From CAG-303 sp034172985 (GTDB lineage: Bacteria; Bacillota; Clostridia; Lachnospirales; Lachnospiraceae): a stretch of DNA of 19,067 nt. The notes under the pieces are model-generated. The model worked only from the letters and a program-made list of their open reading frames with translations. It was not told the DNA's origin and did no database searches. This document shows positions 14,923 through 19,067 of this stretch, piece by piece; positions within the stretch are counted from its first letter, which is position 1, and the number at the start of each line of letters is the position of its first letter. Location of the stretch: positions 1 through 19,067 of the forward strand of contig JAXFDY010000097.1 in assembly GCA_034172985.1 (NCBI GenBank), given 5' to 3'. Position numbers and translations under genes: made by a program.

Positions 14923-17457
14923 ATGGATGAAAATATCTTTGATAAGATTCATGAAGTAGATTTGAAAAAAACTATGGAACAATCTTATATTGAATATGCC
15001 ATGAGTGTAATTGCGGCACGAGCACTCCCGGATGTAAGAGATGGGTTGAAACCGGTTCAGAGAAGAATATTGTTTTCTATGATTGAGCTGAATAACGGAC
15101 CAGATAAGCCACATCGTAAATGTGCCCGTATTGTGGGTGATACAATGGGTAAATATCATCCGCATGGTGACAGTTCTATCTATGGTGCATTGGTTAATAT
15201 GGCTCAGGAGTGGTCGACAAGATATCCATTGGTCGACGGACATGGCAATTTTGGTTCTGTTGATGGAGATGGAGCAGCTGCGATGCGTTATACAGAAGCC
15301 AGGTTAAGTAAGGTTTCTATGGAAATGCTGGCTGATATCAATAAAAATACGGTTGACTTTGTTCCGAATTTTGATGAGACAGAAAAGGAACCGACAGTCC
15401 TGCCTTCCAGATTTCCAAACCTTCTGGTGAATGGAACGAATGGTATTGCTGTTGGCATGGCGACAAATATTCCACCTCACAATCTTCGTGAAACGATTAA
15501 TGCAGTGGTTAAAATTATTGATAATAAGGTAAATGAGGGCAGGGAAACAGAAATAGATGAGTTGCTCAGTATCGTAAAGGGACCTGATTTTCCGACAGGA
15601 GGAGAGATTCTTGGAACAAGAGGAATCAATGAAGCTTATCGTACTGGTCGTGGGAAAATCAAGGTTCGTGCAGTTACGAATATTGAGACTATGGACAATG
15701 GAAAATCACGCATTATTGTGACCGAGCTTCCATATATGGTAAATAAGGCAAGATTAATCGAAAAAATCGCTGATTTGGTGAAAGAGAAGCGCATTGATGG
15801 TATTACTGCACTTAGAGATGAATCAAATAAAGAGGGTATGCGCATCGTTATTGAATTGAGAAGAGATGTGAATGCAAACATTATTTTGAAACATTTATAT
15901 AAGCATACCCAGCTTCAGGATACATTTGGTGTCATTATGCTGGCACTGGTGAATAATGAGCCTAAAGTTCTTAATTTAAAAGATATGCTGGATAATTATC
16001 TTCATCATCAGGAGGATGTAATTACCAGAAGAACAAAATATGATTTAAATAAAGCGGAAGAAAGAGCACATATCTTAGAGGGATATCTGATTGCTTTAGA
16101 TAATATTGATGAAGTGATTCATATTATCAGAAATTCCAGGACAACGCAGGATGCAAAAAATGGGTTAATGGAAAGGTTTGGATTATCTGACAAACAGGCA
16201 CAGGCAATTGTAGATATGAGACTTCGTGCTCTTACAGGACTGGCAAGAGAAGATATAGAGAACGAATATGCTGAACTTCAGAAAACGATAGAATATCTGC
16301 GAGGTATTCTTTCAGATGAAAATAAGCTTCTGGGTGTTATAAGAGAAGAAATCCTTGTAATTTCTGAAAAATATGGTGATGACAGAAGAACATCTATTGG
16401 ATATGATGAGGAAGAAATCACAATGGAAGACTTGATTCCAAAAGAAAATACAGTGATTGCCATGACAAAACTTGGTTATATTAAAAGAATGACAGTAGAC
16501 AACTTTAAGTCCCAGAACCGTGGTGGAAAGGGAATAAAGGGAATGCAGACAATCAATGATGATTATATCGTTGAATTAATGATGACCAGTACCCACCATC
16601 AGCTGATGTTTATTACAAATAAGGGAAGAGCATATAAAATCAAAGTATATGAAATACCGGATGCCAGCAGAACATCAAGAGGAGTTGCTATCGTAAATCT
16701 GATTCAGATGGAACCGGATGAAAAGGTTACAGCTATGTTCCCGGTAAGTGAATTTAAAGAAAATTCATTTCTTCTTATGGCTACAAAAAATGGTATTGTC
16801 AAGAAAACTCCTATGATAGAATACGGAAATATCAGAAAACGCGGGATTCAAGCCATATGTCTGCGGGAAGATGATGAACTGATTGAGGTAAAACATGCTA
16901 CAAATAATGATATTGTCATGATCGTAACAAAGGATGGACAATGTATTAAGTTTAAAGCAAGCGATATCAGAAGAACCGGAAGAAATTCAATTGGCGTAAG
17001 AGGAATTAATCTGGACCCGAATGATGAAGTGGTAGGCATGCAGCTGGAAAGTATGGGTAATGCATTGCTTTTCGTAACTGCGAATGGGATGGGAAAGAGA
17101 ACTCTGACATCAGAATTTAACGTACAGCGCAGAGGTGGTAAAGGTGTAAAATGTTATCGAATCAATGATAAAACAGGAAATATCGTAGGTGTTAAGGCAG
17201 TTGATGAAGATAATGAGATTATGCTTATTACAACAGAAGGAATTATTATCCAGATGCATGTAAACAGTATTTCTATGTTGGGCAGAATTACATCAGGTGT
17301 AAAACTGATGGATATCAATAAAGAGGATATTGTGGTTGCAAGTATTGCTAAAGTAAGGGAAAAGCCAGAGGAAGTACAGGAAAATAATTCGATGGAGGAT
17401 ATTCCTGATGCGGAGGATGAAATTATAGAAGAAATTTCTGAAGACGAAGAAGAATAA
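14923..17457 (+). CDS. gyrA: DNA gyrase subunit A
   Basis: GyrA carries the DNA breakage-reunion activity and the DNA-wrapping beta-pinwheel. The protein has 844 residues. Catalytic Tyr123 lies in AAAMRYTEARLSK. The quinolone-resistance region HPHGDSSIYGALVNMAQEW (79-97) has Ser84, equivalent to E. coli Ser83, but Gly88 where E. coli has Asp87. The C-terminal domain has QNRGGKG (531-537) at the usual GyrA-box position and a canonical QRRGGKG (735-741) in a later blade. It ends in an acidic tail (about 815-844), a common feature that may tune supercoiling. GGGAGG lies 9 bases before the ATG. It is co-transcribed with gyrB (17-base gap) and closed by a hairpin. Confidence 0.98.
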   Translation: MDENIFDKIHEVDLKKTMEQSYIEYAMSVIAARALPDVRDGLKPVQRRILFSMIELNNGPDKPHRKCARIVGDTMGKYHPHGDSSIYGALVNMAQEWSTRYPLVDGHGNFGSVDGDGAAAMRYTEARLSKVSMEMLADINKNTVDFVPNFDETEKEPTVLPSRFPNLLVNGTNGIAVGMATNIPPHNLRETINAVVKIIDNKVNEGRETEIDELLSIVKGPDFPTGGEILGTRGINEAYRTGRGKIKVRAVTNIETMDNGKSRIIVTELPYMVNKARLIEKIADLVKEKRIDGITALRDESNKEGMRIVIELRRDVNANIILKHLYKHTQLQDTFGVIMLALVNNEPKVLNLKDMLDNYLHHQEDVITRRTKYDLNKAEERAHILEGYLIALDNIDEVIHIIRNSRTTQDAKNGLMERFGLSDKQAQAIVDMRLRALTGLAREDIENEYAELQKTIEYLRGILSDENKLLGVIREEILVISEKYGDDRRTSIGYDEEEITMEDLIPKENTVIAMTKLGYIKRMTVDNFKSQNRGGKGIKGMQTINDDYIVELMMTSTHHQLMFITNKGRAYKIKVYEIPDASRTSRGVAIVNLIQMEPDEKVTAMFPVSEFKENSFLLMATKNGIVKKTPMIEYGNIRKRGIQAICLREDDELIEVKHATNNDIVMIVTKDGQCIKFKASDIRRTGRNSIGVRGINLDPNDEVVGMQLESMGNALLFVTANGMGKRTLTSEFNVQRRGGKGVKCYRINDKTGNIVGVKAVDEDNEIMLITTEGIIIQMHVNSISMLGRITSGVKLMDINKEDIVVASIAKVREKPEEVQENNSMEDIPDAEDEIIEEISEDEEE

Positions 17458-17463
17458 ATAATA

Positions 17464-17505
17464 TATGAGAATGCTTATATTAAGCATTCTCATAGTTGTA
17501 TTTAT
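17464..17505 (+). terminator. 14-bp hairpin after gyrA
   Basis: The arms 17464-17477 and 17481-17494 are perfectly complementary (14 bp) around a TAT loop. They begin 7 bases after the gyrA stop codon. The following GTTGTATTTAT is only moderately U-rich, so termination may be partial and some readthrough into the next gene is possible. That gene's ribosome-binding site starts at 17506 and no clear separate promoter is visible. Confidence 0.6.
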
Positions 17506-17519
17506 AAGGAGATTAGAAG

Positions 17520-18416
17520 ATGAAGGAACTCTGGAAAAAAATTGACAGATTCATGTTAAAGTATGGAGGATATTCTTTACTGATTGCAACTGTTGCAACT
17601 GTTGCTTTTTTTGCGGTGTTACAGTGGGCACAGGATTATGTGAAAGAAAAAACTCCTGAATTGGAGATTCAATTGGATGATGAAGGATATCTCTATGTAA
17701 ATTATCAGTACGATGATAAAGAAAATGTATATATTTTCTGGGAAACAGACGGGGGTTCTCTTTCAATAGAAAATAAAGATAATACATTTTCTGAGCAGAA
17801 AGAATACCAGCATTTTAATAAAGGATATTACGGATATACAAAATCAAATGAAAGAGTATTATGGAGTTCTAATGATGCAGATGGGAATACTTATAGTACA
17901 GCTACTGTGAGAGCAGTTCTATATGAAAAAGATAAAGATAATATTTATAAAATAGAAAATTATGTTTTAGAGGTAAATATTACACTTACCATGCAAGATG
18001 GTAAAATAATAAAAGCAAAGGACAGGGTATTTAGTAATCCTGTCCGGGAAAACTCAGATGATAACTGGTCACAAATTTATTGTATTCAGGAAACAGAGGA
18101 TACAGTTACCTATAGATATCGTACTGGTTCAAAAATTGATGAAGATAAGGTGTTGATTCTTTACTGGAAAGCGGATGATTCTATTTTATCTGAAACGGAT
18201 TATGCAGAGGGAATTTGTCCGAGTGCTTCTATCATAAAGGAAAATGAAAATAAATCAGAAATAAAAGCGTCCACAATGATAACATGTGAAAAAAAGATGT
18301 GTCAGTCAGGAAAACAGATTATGGCGGGATTGATGGATGAAGAAACTTATAAGAGTGAGCAAGTAGAAAAAAAAGATATGATATATATATCTGAGTTTGT
18401 ATTTCATGAAGGATAA
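17520..18416 (+). CDS. Hypothetical single-pass membrane protein with two similar extracellular segments
   Basis: I do not recognise this 298-residue protein. A short basic N-terminus (MKELWKKIDRFMLKYGG) precedes one hydrophobic segment (about 18-35). The remaining ~260 hydrophilic residues are predicted outside the cell, anchored by the N-terminus with no cleavage motif or lipobox. Two regions resemble each other: VNYQYDDKENVYIFWETDGGSL (60-81) and TYRYRTGSKIDEDKVLILYWKADDSIL (197-223). Both have the pattern Tyr-rich strand, charged turn, hydrophobic strand ending in Trp, then Asp-containing turn. This suggests two tandem beta-sandwich domains, each followed by a strand-rich segment. Four cysteines (188, 233, 256, 261) fall in the second half. 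AAGGAG lies 8 bases before the ATG. It follows gyrA and may depend on readthrough. Function unknown. Confidence 0.8.
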   Translation: MKELWKKIDRFMLKYGGYSLLIATVATVAFFAVLQWAQDYVKEKTPELEIQLDDEGYLYVNYQYDDKENVYIFWETDGGSLSIENKDNTFSEQKEYQHFNKGYYGYTKSNERVLWSSNDADGNTYSTATVRAVLYEKDKDNIYKIENYVLEVNITLTMQDGKIIKAKDRVFSNPVRENSDDNWSQIYCIQETEDTVTYRYRTGSKIDEDKVLILYWKADDSILSETDYAEGICPSASIIKENENKSEIKASTMITCEKKMCQSGKQIMAGLMDEETYKSEQVEKKDMIYISEFVFHEG

Positions 18417-18471
18417 AAGTTGGATTTATTCATATTTGTGGGACTCATAATAAAAAATAAATAAAAAAAGG

Positions 18472-18500
18472 TTGACAAAATTAGATATAATATATATAAT
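18472..18500 (+). promoter_or_regulatory. Perfect-consensus promoter of the tRNA-Ser gene
   Basis: TTGACA (18472-18477) and TATAAT (18495-18500) have a 17-base spacer, a full match to the vegetative consensus. An A-rich upstream stretch (18450-18469) can act as an UP element. Start is expected near 18507, at a small hairpin (TTGCG-TCA-CGCAA, 18506-18518). This is typical of a stable-RNA promoter. Confidence 0.9.
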
Positions 18501-18527
18501 TAATTTTGCGTCACGCAAGTGATAGTT

Positions 18528-18662
18528 TCATATTGGAAACAGTTTATTCGGAGAAATACTCAAGAGGCCGAAGAGGCGCCCCTGCTAAGGGTGTAGGTCG
18601 GGCAACCGGCGCGAGGGTTCAAATCCCTCTTTCTCCGCTCAGATTTCCAATATGATTTTTTT
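18528..18662 (+). terminator. Leader/trailer inverted repeat around tRNA-Ser followed by a T7 run
   Basis: TCATATTGGAAA (18528-18539) and TTTCCAATATGA (18644-18655) are exact reverse complements enclosing the tRNA, with 10 bases left and 6 bases right of the mature ends. The right arm is followed directly by seven T's (18656-18662). The precursor could therefore form a long stem continuous with the tRNA body and act as an intrinsic terminator and/or processing structure. The trailer alone contains no adequate hairpin before the T-run. Confidence 0.55.
18550..18637 (+). tRNA. tRNA-Ser (anticodon GCU)
   Basis: An 88-base gene that folds as a class II (long variable arm) tRNA. The acceptor stem is GGAGAAA / TTTCTCC (18550-18556 with 18630-18636) plus discriminator G18637. 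The D arm starts CTC and ends GAG. The anticodon stem is CGCCC / GGGTG around CTGCTAA, giving anticodon GCT at 18584-18586. A long variable arm and T arm GAGGG-TTCAAAT-CCCTC (18613-18629) follow. It decodes AGC/AGU serine codons. The 3' CCA is not encoded, so it must be added after processing. It stands alone between its own promoter and the rRNA operon promoters. A 12-bp inverted repeat flanks the gene. Confidence 0.97.
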
Positions 18663-18695
18663 ATCTTTTTGCTTAAATCGAAAAAGATAAAAAAA
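18656..18695. repeat. 15-bp perfect A/T-rich inverted repeat
   Basis: The arm 18656-18670 (TTTTTTTATCTTTTT) is the exact reverse complement of 18681-18695, with a 10-base spacer. It contains one G-C pair only and no U-run follows on either strand. It lies between the tRNA-Ser T-run and the UP-like A-tract of the rRNA P1 promoter, and may simply combine those two elements, or separate the two transcription units. Confidence 0.7.
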
Positions 18696-18707
18696 TGAAA
18701 AAAAATG

Positions 18708-18736
18708 TTGACAAGCTCAAAGGTTAATGTTATTAT
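18708..18736 (+). promoter_or_regulatory. rRNA operon promoter P1
   Basis: TTGACA (18708-18713) and TATTAT (18731-18736) have a 17-base spacer. A-tracts at 18689-18704 supply a probable UP element. The sequence from -10 onward (TATTATAAATGAGCTGTC) nearly repeats at P2. A hairpin GGAAAT-AAA-ATTTCC lies in the early transcript (18756-18770). Confidence 0.85.
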
Positions 18737-18791
18737 AAATGAGCTGTCACGAGATGGAAATAAAATTTCCAGTGATAAGTTAAAAAAGTTG

Positions 18792-18820
18792 TTGACAAAT
18801 GAAGAGCAGCGTGGTATTAT
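18792..18820 (+). promoter_or_regulatory. rRNA operon promoter P2
   Basis: TTGACA (18792-18797) and TATTAT (18815-18820), spacer 17, have the same hexamers as P1 and lie 84 bases downstream. The early transcribed sequence AAATAAGCTGTC is also almost the same as at P1. Tandem promoters of this kind are typical of rRNA operons. Confidence 0.85.
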
Positions 18821-18852
18821 AAATAAGCTGTCGCTGAAAAAGAGACAACATT

Positions 18853-18962
18853 AAAGGTTTTGCACTGATGTGCAAGCAGGTTATCAGCCTTCGGCTGGTA
18901 ACAGATAGTAAAAGGAATTGTGCTGATGCACAAGCAGGTCATCAACCTGCGGTTGGTGACAA
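18853..18962 (+). repeat. Tandemly duplicated two-hairpin RNA module in the 16S leader
   Basis: Two copies lie 58 bases apart. Hairpin A is TTGCAC-TGAT-GTGCAA (18860-18875) in copy 1 and TTGTGC-TGAT-GCACAA (18918-18933) in copy 2. Both are followed by GCAGG. Hairpin B has 10-bp arms 18880-18889/18893-18902 in copy 1 and 18938-18947/18951-18960 in copy 2, with 3-base loops. Where the arms differ, both partners change and pairing is kept (for example U18882-A18900 becomes C18940-G18958). The structures are therefore probably functional in the nascent rRNA leader, for antitermination, folding or processing. Confidence 0.75.
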
Positions 18963-18964
18963 AT

Positions 18965-19067
18965 AAGAACATTGAAAACTGAATCATAAACCATCCCTGA
19001 AAATTCTAAAAATTTTCAGCGAACATCTTCGAAAGAAGATTTCCTATTTCAACAGTAAACATGGTTT
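18965..19067 (+). other. Distal 16S rRNA leader with boxA-like element and hairpins
   Basis: GAACATTGAAAACTG (18968-18982) resembles the boxA-containing TTGAAAACTG segments found in Firmicute rRNA leaders and spacers, suggesting Nus-factor antitermination. Two hairpins follow: CTGAAAATT/AATTTTCAG (18997-19005/19011-19019) and ATCTTC-GAAA-GAAGAT (19025-19040), the latter with a GNRA-type tetraloop. The conserved 16S 5' end is not reached, so the mature rRNA begins just beyond the window. Confidence 0.6.

Noticed and set aside
14839..15243. 134-codon minus-strand frame over the gyrB-gyrA junction
   Set aside because: It is antisense to two highly conserved genes and shows no protein family features.
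18965..19067. Possible 16S rRNA 5' end
   Set aside because: The conserved start of 16S rRNA (GAGTTTGATCCTGG) is not present before the window ends; this is still leader.
1..19067. CRISPR array or defence system
   Set aside because: No regularly spaced repeats and no cas, toxin-antitoxin or restriction genes are visible; the only tandem repeats are in the rRNA leader and the origin.

Overview
This window is the replication-origin region of a low-G+C Firmicute. Gene order, protein style and the form of the promoters point to class Clostridia, most likely family Lachnospiraceae; that assignment is inference from protein features, not a database result. Two divergent gene blocks flank a bipartite oriC, with dnaA between its two halves. 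Every core gene reads away from the origin, as expected for highly expressed genes co-oriented with the replication forks.

Left of the origin, on the minus strand, runs rpmH - rnpA - yidD - yidC - jag(khpB) - mnmE - mnmG - rsmG (8291 down to 1298). The series makes ribosomal protein L34, the RNase P protein, the membrane-insertase pair YidD/YidC, the RNA-binding protein KhpB, the tRNA wobble-uridine modification pair MnmE/MnmG, and the 16S rRNA methylase RsmG. A strong promoter (TTGACG-17-TATAAT) starts it. Hairpins after rpmH and after jag probably tune expression within it. The block ends at a bidirectional hairpin shared with a convergent gene for a membrane-anchored alpha/beta-hydrolase-like protein (315-1256). 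The leftmost ~210 bases look foreign: they are more G+C-rich and carry a 17-bp direct repeat.

The origin has DnaA boxes in 8417-8715, upstream of dnaA, and in 10218-10520, between dnaA and dnaN. The downstream part ends in a DnaA-box-like site, a short C-run, TTA/CTA triplets resembling DnaA-trios, and a very A+T-rich stretch. This is the layout of a basal unwinding system.

Right of the origin, on the plus strand, are dnaA, dnaN, an S4-domain RNA-binding protein (yaaA/rlbA-like), recF, gyrB and gyrA: initiator, sliding clamp, recombination mediator and both gyrase subunits. A 14-bp hairpin closes the gyrase block. Next come a hypothetical single-pass membrane protein with an apparent duplicated extracellular domain, a tRNA-Ser(GCU) driven by a perfect-consensus promoter, and the promoter/leader of a ribosomal RNA operon with tandem promoters P1 and P2. 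The 16S gene itself starts beyond the window.

The most unusual signals are non-coding. The rRNA leader contains a 58-nt-period tandem duplication of a two-hairpin RNA module whose copies differ by compensatory base-pair changes. The tRNA-Ser precursor is bracketed by a 12-bp perfect leader/trailer inverted repeat followed by seven T's. Protein oddities are a ~160-residue acidic insertion in the extracytoplasmic loop of YidC and a glycine at the GyrA position equivalent to E. coli Asp87. I see no CRISPR array and no intact mobile element.
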